Source: Marinicella gelatinilytica
Lineage (GTDB): Bacteria > Pseudomonadota > Gammaproteobacteria > Xanthomonadales > Marinicellaceae
DNA: 64,000 nucleotides
Direction of reading: 5' to 3'
NCBI RefSeq assembly: GCF_026410405.1
Contig: NZ_JAPMLN010000003.1
Location: forward strand, 119,380-183,379
Shown: positions 43,186 through 52,106 of the stretch, in pieces
How the letters are laid out: every line of letters begins with the position of its first letter
Numbering within the stretch: position 1 is the stretch's first letter
Notes under the pieces: generated by a model
Told to the model about the DNA's origin: nothing
What the model saw: the letters and a program-made list of their open reading frames with translations, nothing else
Databases searched by the model: none
Made by a program: the position numbers and the translations under genes

Positions 43186-45192
43186 TTACAATCGTTGACC
43201 GAGCAGGGTACCTTGTTTAATGGCGCGTTTGGCGTCGAGTTCCGCGGCAACATCGGCACCACCGATAATGTGGTATGTGTCATGTTCCTGATACAAATCA
43301 CGGTTAGAGATCTGACCGGCACAGATAATCACATGATCAACATCGAGAATCTCATGTTTTCCGTCCCGTTCAATGTGTAGGCCGGCATCGTCAATTTTTA
43401 TGTATTGCACACCGGTGATGGGTTTGACGCCTTTTTTGCGGATACTCAAACGGTGAATCCAACCGGTGGTTTTACCGAGACCTTTACCGGGTTTGGTGGT
43501 TTTACGTTGCATTAAGTATAAGGTGCGATAAGACGGCTCATCGTGAGCTTTTGTAAGGCCACCCGGGCTTTCAATACTTTGATCAATACCCCATTCTTGA
43601 CAGAATTCCTCAACGGTTTGTGCTTGGTCGGGGTTTTCAACCGCCAGATATTCAGCCACATCAAAACCAATTCCACCGGCGCCCATAATCGCCACTTTTT
43701 GGCCGGCTTGTTTTTGACCTGAGAGTAATTCGTTGTAAATAATGACTTTATTGTGATCGATGCCAGGTAGTTTTGGCACCCGTGGTGAAACACCTGTGGC
43801 AATCACCACTTCATCATAGCTTTTGAGTTCTTCTTGTGTGACTTGATAATTGAGTTTTAATTGAACACCATACTCTTTAATCAGATATTGGAAATAAGCC
43901 ATGGTATGGACAAATTCTTCTTTACCTGGAATTTCAGCGGCATAATTAAATTGACCCCCAATCTTGTTGGCTTTTTCAAATAAGGTGACTGTATGGCCGC
44001 GTTCAGCCAAGGTGGTGGCACAAGATAAGCCCGCCATGCCAGCGCCGACCACAGCGATGTTCTTGGGTGACACCGTTGCTTCGGTGATGTATTCGGTTTC
44101 ATAACAGGCTTTTGGATTGACCAGACAGGTTGCTCTTTGGTTCTTAAAAACGTGATCAAGACAGGCCTGATTACAGGCAATACATGTATTGATGGCTTGC
44201 GCTTGTCCTAAACGGGCTTTCTTGACCAAATGCGGGTCGGCCAAAAAAGGACGGGCCATGGACACCATATCGGCCTGTCCTGAGGCAATGATGTTTTCAG
44301 CCACTTGCGGGTCGTTAATTCGGTTGGTGGTAATAATTGGTATTGAAATATGTTGCTTGATTTTTTCAGTAACCCAACTAAATCCGGCGCGTGGTACCAT
44401 GGTGGCGATGGTGGGAATACGTGCTTCATGCCAGCCAATACCGGTATTGATTATACTCACACCGGCTTGTTCCAGGTCTTTGGCCAAACGAATGACTTCG
44501 TCGATGGCGAGGCCACCTTTGACCAGTTCCAACATTGATAATCTAAAAATAAGTATAAAATCATCACCCACCGCTTTTCGGGTTTGGCTGACAATTTCTC
44601 TGGCAATGCGCGTCCTATTTTCAAAGTTTCCGCCCCAATCATCGGTTCGGTCATTGGTTCTGGGCGAAATAAATTGATTAATCAGATAACCTTCAGAGCC
44701 CATAATTTCAACGCCATCGTAACCGGCTTTTAGTGCTAATTTTGCACAGTTAACGAAATCTTTAATCTGCTTATGGATTTGTTTATGTTTCAGTCTTTTG
44801 GGTTTAAAAGGTGTGATTGGCGATTTTTCATCAGTGGCAGAAACCACAAATGGATGGTAACCATAGCGACCTGCATGCAATATTTGCATGCAGATTAAAC
44901 CACCGGCTTCATGGACAGCTTCGGTGACCAAACGATGTCTTTTAACTTGAAAACCGTATTTTAAAAAACCGGCTAAAGGCGCGGTCCAGCCGGAAATGTT
45001 GGGTGAAATACCGCCGGTGACAATGATACCGGCTTCACCTTCTGCACGTTCTTTAAAATAGGCCGCTAATTTTGGAAAATTCTTAGCGCGATCTTCTAAG
45101 CCGGTGTGCATTGAACCCATCAATACACGATTTTTGATGGTTTTAGAGCCGATGGTTAAAGGTTCGAGTAGGTGTGGGTATTGGGTGCTCAT
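43186..45192 (-). CDS. fadH: NADPH-dependent 2,4-dienoyl-CoA reductase
   Basis: A 668-residue iron-sulfur flavoprotein required for oxidation of polyunsaturated fatty acids. Residues 1-350 are an old-yellow-enzyme-type FMN barrel with IEIMGSEGYLINQF and the active loop; the 4Fe-4S cysteines are in CIACNQACLDHVF and TCLVNPKAC; then FAD (VVGAGMAGLSCA) and NADPH (IMGAGGIGFDVAEYL) domains follow. Length agrees with E. coli FadH (672). It overlaps nagZ by 4 bases and shares its transcript, an unusual pairing. Confidence 0.95.
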   Translation of the reverse strand: MSTQYPHLLEPLTIGSKTIKNRVLMGSMHTGLEDRAKNFPKLAAYFKERAEGEAGIIVTGGISPNISGWTAPLAGFLKYGFQVKRHRLVTEAVHEAGGLICMQILHAGRYGYHPFVVSATDEKSPITPFKPKRLKHKQIHKQIKDFVNCAKLALKAGYDGVEIMGSEGYLINQFISPRTNDRTDDWGGNFENRTRIAREIVSQTRKAVGDDFILIFRLSMLELVKGGLAIDEVIRLAKDLEQAGVSIINTGIGWHEARIPTIATMVPRAGFSWVTEKIKQHISIPIITTNRINDPQVAENIIASGQADMVSMARPFLADPHLVKKARLGQAQAINTCIACNQACLDHVFKNQRATCLVNPKACYETEYITEATVSPKNIAVVGAGMAGLSCATTLAERGHTVTLFEKANKIGGQFNYAAEIPGKEEFVHTMAYFQYLIKEYGVQLKLNYQVTQEELKSYDEVVIATGVSPRVPKLPGIDHNKVIIYNELLSGQKQAGQKVAIMGAGGIGFDVAEYLAVENPDQAQTVEEFCQEWGIDQSIESPGGLTKAHDEPSYRTLYLMQRKTTKPGKGLGKTTGWIHRLSIRKKGVKPITGVQYIKIDDAGLHIERDGKHEILDVDHVIICAGQISNRDLYQEHDTYHIIGGADVAAELDAKRAIKQGTLLGQRL

Positions 45193-46214
45193 AATTCTTT
45201 TAATGCCTTAAATGCTTTTGTGGCTTGTTGCCAACGTTGTTGTTCCCAAAATGGGCGTTCTTTGTTAAGTGTAGAATGACCTTTAAGTTTATGAAGTCGG
45301 CGCAGGCTTTGACTGTACCCCGGCGCATCATGGTGATTAATCTGGGGTAATAACTCAGCACATAATTCCGGTTGACAAAGTAAAGCTAAATCCACTTGGG
45401 CCTCTCGACAAGCCAGATAACGTTGTTTTAAACCGCCGATACCGGTGGCCCCTGTCATGGCTAAATCATCGCTAATAATAACGCCTTGAAAATGCACTGT
45501 TTCACGCAAATGTTTAATCCATTTTTTTGAAAAACCAGCCGGTTGATCGTCCACATCGCTGTATATGACATGAGACATCATCACCGCATCAACTTTATTG
45601 GCGGTGATTAATGTTCTAAAAGGCACCAAATCCAAATTTTCGATCATATGTTGGGGGCGTTCGTCTTGAGTAATGTGATGATGAGAATCCGCTTTAACGG
45701 TGCCATGGCCGGGATAATGTTTAGCAGTGGTTTTCATGCCCGCTGCATGCATGGAACCGCTATACATTTTTGCCAGTTCAATAACCTCATGTGGATTTTG
45801 GCTAAAGGCACGATCACCAATAACATCACTGCCATTATTTATATCCAATACCGGTGAAAAGCTTAAATCGATGTCTGTGTTTAATAATTCTGCAGCCATA
45901 ATCCAGGCGTGTAAATGGGTTAAAGCCAAACCTTGTTCTTGATTACTTTGATGGCGATTACCTAAAAGTCCCAGTGCCGGTAATTGGCTGAAAGGGGCTC
46001 TAAAACGAATCACACGACCGCCTTCCTGGTCCACAGCAAGCAGAAAATTTTCACCGCGAATGGCACGGATTTGTTGTGTCAAATGACGTAATTGTTGGTA
46101 ATTTTCATAATTACGTGCAAAAAAAATCACGCCGGACACCAAAGGGTGCTGCAGAAGCTTTTTATCTTGCTTCGTGAGAGTGAGGCCTTCTATTCCAATC
46201 ATTAGCGTTGTCAT
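45189..46214 (-). CDS. nagZ: Beta-N-acetylhexosaminidase NagZ
   Basis: A 341-residue cytoplasmic glycoside hydrolase family 3 enzyme that removes GlcNAc from muropeptides in cell-wall recycling. The family block KHYPGHGTVKADSHH holds the catalytic His, and DDLAMTGA includes the nucleophile Asp. The DQEGGRVIRFR segment binds substrate. The frame extends to 46241, but comparison with E. coli (which begins close to VMLDVEG) favours the ATG at 46214. Its products can act as inducers of AmpC-type systems, none of which is visible here. Confidence 0.93.
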   Translation of the reverse strand: MTTLMIGIEGLTLTKQDKKLLQHPLVSGVIFFARNYENYQQLRHLTQQIRAIRGENFLLAVDQEGGRVIRFRAPFSQLPALGLLGNRHQSNQEQGLALTHLHAWIMAAELLNTDIDLSFSPVLDINNGSDVIGDRAFSQNPHEVIELAKMYSGSMHAAGMKTTAKHYPGHGTVKADSHHHITQDERPQHMIENLDLVPFRTLITANKVDAVMMSHVIYSDVDDQPAGFSKKWIKHLRETVHFQGVIISDDLAMTGATGIGGLKQRYLACREAQVDLALLCQPELCAELLPQINHHDAPGYSQSLRRLHKLKGHSTLNKERPFWEQQRWQQATKAFKALKEL

Positions 46215-46765
46215 GGCGACATTATAACTTAAATACGCCATTTACATCATTTGCGCCATGATAAGATTTACTGTGGATAATTTATATATTCACTGTGGAA
46301 TTTAAGCTACCTTAGCTGGTTATGAAAATCTTAACTTGTTTCGGTGTAAAGACAAATTTATGTGTCTGGATTTGTGGTTTTGTTGAGGCTTGTTCTGATG
46401 ACGGTTTGAAGTCACTTTATTAATATTAAGTTGTTAGGTATTCGATTTTCTAATTATTACGGCATTTGTCCTTAAATGTCATGCAATGTCCAAAAGTTGT
46501 CCTGATAAAAAACCTGTTATATTTCAAACTATCAGCGAGTAAGAAATGGGTGCTCATCAAAGATATTTACAAGAGGCTGGTATAAATTCTGTGGAAGGCT
46601 GATTGATTTAAAGTAGTCGGGAAAGCTTTCCAGCTTTTTTTTCTAATCGCGTTTAACGTAATTTAGGCAATCCTCAGATGGCCTCTTTGGGGTTTTATCT
46701 TGATTAATTCAAAGCGCTCTACCCAAGAGAGCGGTAAATAGTTAATACAAAAAGAGGAACTTTTC
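46215..46765. other. Long non-coding stretch before the subtilisin gene
   Basis: No supported protein gene in about 550 bases. Its left end should contain the nagZ promoter. At 46622-46642 AAAGCT/AGCTTT with a TTCC loop and a T run looks like a weak rightward terminator, which could end a short untranslated RNA starting somewhere in 46450-46560. AGAGGA near 46752 is the ribosome binding site of the protease gene. Confidence 0.4.
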
Positions 46766-48337
46766 ATGCCAACTTTTCATCAGAAATTAATTGTTATTTT
46801 ATTGGTTTCACTTAACGCTTATGGTTTAGCTCAGGCCGAAAAGCCAAGCAAGTTATTGGCAGACTTTAAGCAGCCAGTGCTAAATTATACAAAACAATTA
46901 TCTCAAACCAGGCCTTTTAATCAGGCCATTATTGTTAAATTTAAGTCACCCAGCGAATCACACGCTTTAGCCATTAATCGCATGAGCGATGTCAGCCGAC
47001 AAATAAATGTTGAATTTGAGTTTAAGCGGATGATGTCCGGTGATGCTGAGGTCTGGTATGTGAATAGTTACGACAGAACCGCATACAGTGATTTATCTGC
47101 CGTGCTAGAACGGTTAAATCAAGATCCCAATGTTGAATATGCTGAAGTTGATGCTTTAATGAATCATTCACGATTACCTAATGACCCGCGATACAGCGAG
47201 CAATGGAACTATAAAAACACCGCTGGTGGCATACGTTTGCCCGGTGCGTGGGATATCAGCACCGGTTCAATAGGTGTTAATGTTGCTGTTTTGGATACCG
47301 GTTACAGGCCACACCCTGATTTAGTCGGTAATATCGTCAATGAATATGACATGATTTCCGATTTGCTTGTATCTAATGATGGAGACCTTCGAGACGGCGA
47401 TGCCCAAGATCCTGGAGATTGGCTTGTGGCCAATGAATGCCCTGGAGGCAATGGCGCTAAAGACAGTTCATGGCATGGCACGCATGTCGCCGGTACCGTG
47501 GCTGCCATGTCTGATAATGGTGTTGGTGTCGCGGGTGTTGCTTGGAATGTTGGCTTGATACCTATCAGGGTGCTAGGGAAATGTGGTGGATATAATTCTG
47601 ATATTGCTGATGGTATTCGCTGGGCCGCGGGATTAACGGTTCCGGGTGTGCCTGTCAACACCACAGCTGCAGATGTCATTAATATGTCATTAGGAAGTTA
47701 TGGTTCGTGTACAAACACCATTCAAGATGCCATTAATGCCGCTCATAATGCCGGTTCCACCGTTGTCGTCGCTGCCGGAAATAGTAATTCTTCATCGACC
47801 TCATACCAACCCGGAAATTGTAATCATGTTATTAATGTCGCCGCTGCTACAAGTCACGGTGCGCGGGCATTTTATTCTAATCATGGTTCAAATATCGATA
47901 TCACCGCACCCGGTGGCGATTTTTGCAACACCACCGAGTTTTTTTGGTGGTATGGACCAGAAGCTGACTGTGAAGGAGGTCTCTTGGATGAAACCCGCAT
48001 GATTTTATCAACTTATAATAGCGGCACCACTGTACCTGTTTCTGACAGCTATGGATGGTTACAGGGTACTTCCATGGCTACACCGCATGTGTCAGGAATA
48101 GCGGCTTTAATTAAATCGGTGAATGGTTCGTTGTCACCGGCCATGATTAAACAAATCATTCAAGATTCTGCCGACAATTTTGCCAGTGTTGACAATTATC
48201 AATGTGATACCAGTATTTGTGGTGCCGGTTATGCCAATGCCGTCGCTGCCTTGCAAATGGCATTAACAATGGCTCCTGATTTAATATTTTCCAATGGTTT
48301 TGAATCAGATGTTATTTTCAAAGATGGGTTTGAGTAA
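46766..48337 (+). CDS. Secreted S8 subtilisin-like protease with tandem IFxxGFE tail
   Basis: A 523-residue exported serine protease. A signal peptide (about residues 1-24, cleaved near AQA-E) is followed by an I9-type inhibitor propeptide (about 45-130) and the peptidase domain with triad D177 (AVLDTGYR), H237 (WHGTHVAG) and S436 (GTSMATPHVSG). The C-terminus reads DLIFSNGFE then SDVIFKDGFE, two copies of the tail seen once in the M36 protease at 24725-27019. Cysteine pairs (NECPGG, GKCGG, NCNH) suggest disulfides for life outside the cell. A terminator follows. Confidence 0.94.
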   Translation: MPTFHQKLIVILLVSLNAYGLAQAEKPSKLLADFKQPVLNYTKQLSQTRPFNQAIIVKFKSPSESHALAINRMSDVSRQINVEFEFKRMMSGDAEVWYVNSYDRTAYSDLSAVLERLNQDPNVEYAEVDALMNHSRLPNDPRYSEQWNYKNTAGGIRLPGAWDISTGSIGVNVAVLDTGYRPHPDLVGNIVNEYDMISDLLVSNDGDLRDGDAQDPGDWLVANECPGGNGAKDSSWHGTHVAGTVAAMSDNGVGVAGVAWNVGLIPIRVLGKCGGYNSDIADGIRWAAGLTVPGVPVNTTAADVINMSLGSYGSCTNTIQDAINAAHNAGSTVVVAAGNSNSSSTSYQPGNCNHVINVAAATSHGARAFYSNHGSNIDITAPGGDFCNTTEFFWWYGPEADCEGGLLDETRMILSTYNSGTTVPVSDSYGWLQGTSMATPHVSGIAALIKSVNGSLSPAMIKQIIQDSADNFASVDNYQCDTSICGAGYANAVAALQMALTMAPDLIFSNGFESDVIFKDGFE

Positions 48338-48362
48338 ATGATGTTAAGACATTTATAGGGCC

Positions 48363-48388
48363 CGCCCGCTTGGGCGTGTTTTTTTTTA
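48363..48388 (+). terminator. Terminator after the subtilisin gene
   Basis: CGCCC/GGGCG with a four-base loop is followed by a run of T after GTG. It separates the protease gene from the sigma factor gene. Confidence 0.75.
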
Positions 48389-48446
48389 GAAATTGAAATC
48401 TATTTTGCTATAATGGTTTCAAAACATTTACACGCCTTCATAAACA

Positions 48447-48959
48447 ATGCAAGACAGCCCAAGTAATCCCCCGTTGGATGAGCAGCTTTATCAGCAACTT
48501 AGACGGCTGGCCAATTCTCTCATGGTTAAAGAACGTGTCGGTCATACTCTGTCGCCCACTGATTTAGTGCACAATGCTTACATAAAACTCTCAAACTACG
48601 AACATGGTTTTCACGATAAAAAACATTATTATCGGACGCTGGCGCAACAAATGCGTCGCTTGCTGATTGATTATGGGCGCTATAAAGGCTCGGCCAGAAA
48701 TGTAGGTTCGCTAAAAGCCACTCACTATACAGATTCTTTGGGTATCACTTCAGAGCCAATCGATATGCAGCGATTGAGTGATGCTGTGGACGCTTTGGGA
48801 GATATGGATGAGCGCAGCCAAGAAATAACGCAACTGGTGTATTTCGCAGCGCTGCCTGTGAATGAAGTGGCTGATATGTTGGAATTATCTTTAGCCACCG
48901 TTGAGCGTGATTTAAAATTTGGTCGTGCTTTTTTGAATGATTTTATCTGTCATGAATAA
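48447..48959 (+). CDS. ECF-like sigma factor (Sigma70_ECF, TIGR02999 type)
   Basis: A 170-residue sigma factor with region 2 in LYQQLRRLANSLMVKERVGHTLSPTDLVHNAYIKL and region 4 in QEITQLVYFAALPVNEVADMLELSLATVERDLKFGRAFL. The TLSPTDLVHEAYxKL-like block is the hallmark of this subgroup, which is typically encoded beside a Ser/Thr kinase rather than an anti-sigma factor. It lies 20 bases upstream of such a kinase here. The promoters it directs are unknown; no anti-sigma gene is near. Confidence 0.9.
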   Translation: MQDSPSNPPLDEQLYQQLRRLANSLMVKERVGHTLSPTDLVHNAYIKLSNYEHGFHDKKHYYRTLAQQMRRLLIDYGRYKGSARNVGSLKATHYTDSLGITSEPIDMQRLSDAVDALGDMDERSQEITQLVYFAALPVNEVADMLELSLATVERDLKFGRAFLNDFICHE

Positions 48960-48979
48960 CTGTCCTTGTCGCCGTTCCC

Positions 48980-51673
48980 ATGTCTAATATTGGACCACAA
49001 GTTAAAGCTTTATTTGATCAGTGTCTGGGTTATCCGGAACAGCAACAAATGGCCTTTGTTGCTGCATCAGATTATCCCGAAGCGGTGAAGCAAAAAGTGC
49101 TGGCTTTACTCAAGCACCAAAACACAGACATTAATATTTCTGAATTGATACTTGATGCCGTTAAAAACAAGTTAGTCATCGAAGATTTAAAAGCCGGTGA
49201 TCAGTTTAATGAGTATGAGCTGGTTAAACGCATTGGCCAAGGTGGTCAGGGTGATGTTTGGTTGGCCAAACGTGTGGACGGCCAATTTGAACAACAGGTG
49301 GCGATAAAAATTTTAAAGCCTATTTACCAGCAAAAAGAAGAACAACGGTTTTTGGCTGAGCGCGCATTACTGGCTCAGTTATCACATCCTAATATTGCGC
49401 AATTAATCACCGGTGGAATGTATTCTGATGACCGCCATTATATGGTTCTGGAATGGATTGACGGTACCGATGTCATTGCATATACCAAACAAAATAAACT
49501 CTCTCTAAAACAACGTTTACGGCTGTTTATCCAGATTTGTGAAGCGGTGGCCTATGCCCATCAAAACGGCATCATTCATCGTGACATTAAACCATCTAAT
49601 GTATTGGTCGATAACAATGCAGTGGCTAAGTTGCTTGATTTTGGTGTGGCTAAATCAAAGAATGTCAATTTAACGGAAACCCAGCATGACCAGATGTTAA
49701 CCATGGCTTATGCCAGTCCTGAGCAACTGAAGGGTGATAAGGTTTCCACCATTAGTGATGTATATTCTTTAGGATTATTGCTCTATGAATTATTAACGAA
49801 TCAACCTGCGCATCAAATAAACAATAGTTCACCGGCGCAATTGATTGAAAGCGTCACAACCCAAATGCCAATGGCACCCAGTGAGCGACTGGCAAATGAC
49901 GAAAAAAAATCACTATCAACAAAAATAGATAAGGAACTGGACTACTTGGTTTTGATGGCTTTAAGAAAAGAGCCTGAACGACGATATCAAACGGTTAACG
50001 ATTTAAAACAAGATGTTATAAACTATTTAGACCATAAACCCCTGATGGCCGGCGGTGATAGCTGGTGGTATCGAAGTAAAAAGTTTTTATTAAGAAACCC
50101 GCTGGCCACCGCCATGGCTATATTGTTATTAGCAGCGGTGTTATTTTTGCAAATCTCTTTGGTTAACTTTAACCGACAATTAGCCGTTCAGCGGGATCAG
50201 GCTGTGACGGCTCAGACTCAGGCAGAGCATCAAGCCGAACTGGCCAATAAAACCCGTGATTTTTTATTGAATATTTTGGAAGCAGCTTCACCTTTGGGTA
50301 CAAAAGGACAGGATATTAAATTGCAGGATGTGCTCGCCATTGGTGAAAAACAAATAGTTCACAGCCTCAACAATAAACCCGAAACTAAAACTGAGTTATT
50401 AAAAACATTTGGTTCGATTCAGCATAATTTAGGGGACTACTCCGCAGCCTATAGCTATTATGAAAGTGCGTACGATTTAGCTAAAACCCATGATTTTTTT
50501 GAGAAAGCCATGATGGCACAAGTCAAAATGGCCTTAAATGCCGCCTGGATGAGTGACTATGAATTGGCACGGAAAAACTTAAATGAGGGCGATAAATTGT
50601 TAGCTAAAGTCAACACGTTTGAACAAATAGCTTGGTACCAAATTGAAAAAGTCACTGTAGTTACTGAAATTGGGCAGCGGGAAGAAGGTCTGGCATTGGC
50701 AAAAGAGGTGCTTGCTGAGGTTAAGCAAGCGGGTGTAACGGACCCAGAATTGATGGGACGTATTCATCATGAATTGGGTATTTGCTATATTCAGTATGAC
50801 AATGAACAATCCCATCTGCATCTCAGTCAGGCTTTACAATTGGCCCGTCAAGTATTTGGTGATTTTCATCCCAAAACTTATCAGCGTATGCTCAGTACAG
50901 CCAGTGCATTACAGCGGCTTGAACGTTTTGAAGAAGCCGATCAGCTATTTATAAATGCTCAACAGATTGCTGAACGGCTGTTTCCCGAAGGTCATCCCAG
51001 TTTAGGACAGTTTATCGCTGAACGGGCGGTGCACTTTCACGATCGTGGTGCCTTCATGAAAGCCTTAGCCATGTACCAAAAAGCTCTGGATATGGCCGCC
51101 AAAAAAGGCAAAATGTCGGAAAACTATGCCATCAGATTAAATAATCTGGGTTATTTGTATGAGGATTTAGGGCGTTATGAAGAAGCTGTTAACATGTATC
51201 GCGAATCCATTGAAATCCGTCAACATTTACTGGGCGAAGACAGTTTCAGTGTGGCCAGTGCCCGAAGTAATTTGGCCAGAGTTTTAGCAAAATTAGATTA
51301 CCTGAAGGAAGCTGAAACATTAAGTCATCAATTTATGCCGGTGTATTCAGCCCATGAACGTGACAATTTTTATAATGAAGTAACACTTTGGGTTATTAAA
51401 ATTAAACAATCCATGGACGATAACTGTCAACAAGTGGTTAAAGATATGCAGCCTTTTTTGCAGCGTTTGGCCAATCAATCCAATAAAAGCTGGCGCCGTC
51501 TTGGGGCTGAATTTTGGTTAGCGCAAAGTTTCTATCAATGCCATCGCTATGATTTGGCAAAAACCTTATCTCAGTCAGTGTTGTCGCTGAATGACACCAT
51601 TTATCTGTTTGATTCTTATGGTCATAAGCTGATTAAAGATAAAACCGAAGTCATGCTTAAACACACTAATTGA
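48980..51673 (+). CDS. Transmembrane Ser/Thr kinase with TPR repeats
   Basis: An 897-residue protein. A helical N-terminal part (1-70) precedes a Hanks-type kinase (about 78-350) with RIGQGGQGDVWLA, VAIKILK, HRDIKPSN (H200) and DFGVAKS. A membrane helix lies near 375-395, followed by a coiled coil and TPR-like repeats to the end (for example the blocks near 715-765, NLGYLYEDLGRYEEAVNMYR). Kinase inside and TPR outside suggests sensing of a periplasmic partner, and phosphorylation of the sigma factor next door is a plausible output. Its last 8 bases overlap sufE on the other strand. Confidence 0.92.
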   Translation: MSNIGPQVKALFDQCLGYPEQQQMAFVAASDYPEAVKQKVLALLKHQNTDINISELILDAVKNKLVIEDLKAGDQFNEYELVKRIGQGGQGDVWLAKRVDGQFEQQVAIKILKPIYQQKEEQRFLAERALLAQLSHPNIAQLITGGMYSDDRHYMVLEWIDGTDVIAYTKQNKLSLKQRLRLFIQICEAVAYAHQNGIIHRDIKPSNVLVDNNAVAKLLDFGVAKSKNVNLTETQHDQMLTMAYASPEQLKGDKVSTISDVYSLGLLLYELLTNQPAHQINNSSPAQLIESVTTQMPMAPSERLANDEKKSLSTKIDKELDYLVLMALRKEPERRYQTVNDLKQDVINYLDHKPLMAGGDSWWYRSKKFLLRNPLATAMAILLLAAVLFLQISLVNFNRQLAVQRDQAVTAQTQAEHQAELANKTRDFLLNILEAASPLGTKGQDIKLQDVLAIGEKQIVHSLNNKPETKTELLKTFGSIQHNLGDYSAAYSYYESAYDLAKTHDFFEKAMMAQVKMALNAAWMSDYELARKNLNEGDKLLAKVNTFEQIAWYQIEKVTVVTEIGQREEGLALAKEVLAEVKQAGVTDPELMGRIHHELGICYIQYDNEQSHLHLSQALQLARQVFGDFHPKTYQRMLSTASALQRLERFEEADQLFINAQQIAERLFPEGHPSLGQFIAERAVHFHDRGAFMKALAMYQKALDMAAKKGKMSENYAIRLNNLGYLYEDLGRYEEAVNMYRESIEIRQHLLGEDSFSVASARSNLARVLAKLDYLKEAETLSHQFMPVYSAHERDNFYNEVTLWVIKIKQSMDDNCQQVVKDMQPFLQRLANQSNKSWRRLGAEFWLAQSFYQCHRYDLAKTLSQSVLSLNDTIYLFDSYGHKLIKDKTEVMLKHTN

Positions 51674-52079
51674 GGTGGGCTTGGGCAATTGATTGGATTT
51701 TTTCAATCATGGCATTGAGTCCGTTACTGCGGGTTTGAGATAGATGGGAGGACAATCCGATAAGCTCGATAAAGTCGGGGTCCGTATCAACAATATATTG
51801 GGGTGTTTGGCCTGAATAAATCGTCATCACCAAAGCAATTAAACCAGAAACAATGGCGGCATCTGAATTGGCGTAAAAATGTAAATGGCCGTCTTTGTAT
51901 TCGTGAATCAGCCATACTTGTGATTGACAACCGGCCAATAGGTTTTTATCGACTTTATGCTTGGCATCAAGCTCCGGCAATTCTTTACCCAAATCAATGA
52001 TGTATTGGTATTTTTGTAACCAATCGTCGAATAAATCAAACGTTTCAATAATTTCTTCTTGGTTATCCATTTCGGTCAT
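51666..52079 (-). CDS. sufE: SufE-family sulfur acceptor for Fe-S assembly
   Basis: A 137-residue protein that receives persulfide sulfur from a SufS-type cysteine desulfurase. The acceptor cysteine is C51 in NLLAGCQSQVW, the same number as in E. coli SufE. The usual YANSDAAIVSGLIAL and GLSSHLSQTRSNGL blocks are present. No other suf genes are in the window. It follows cysS on the same strand after 27 bases, so the two may be co-transcribed. Confidence 0.92.
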   Translation of the reverse strand: MTEMDNQEEIIETFDLFDDWLQKYQYIIDLGKELPELDAKHKVDKNLLAGCQSQVWLIHEYKDGHLHFYANSDAAIVSGLIALVMTIYSGQTPQYIVDTDPDFIELIGLSSHLSQTRSNGLNAMIEKIQSIAQAHLN

Positions 52080-52106
52080 AACGGTAATCTCTTAAGTTGT
52101 GTCGAT

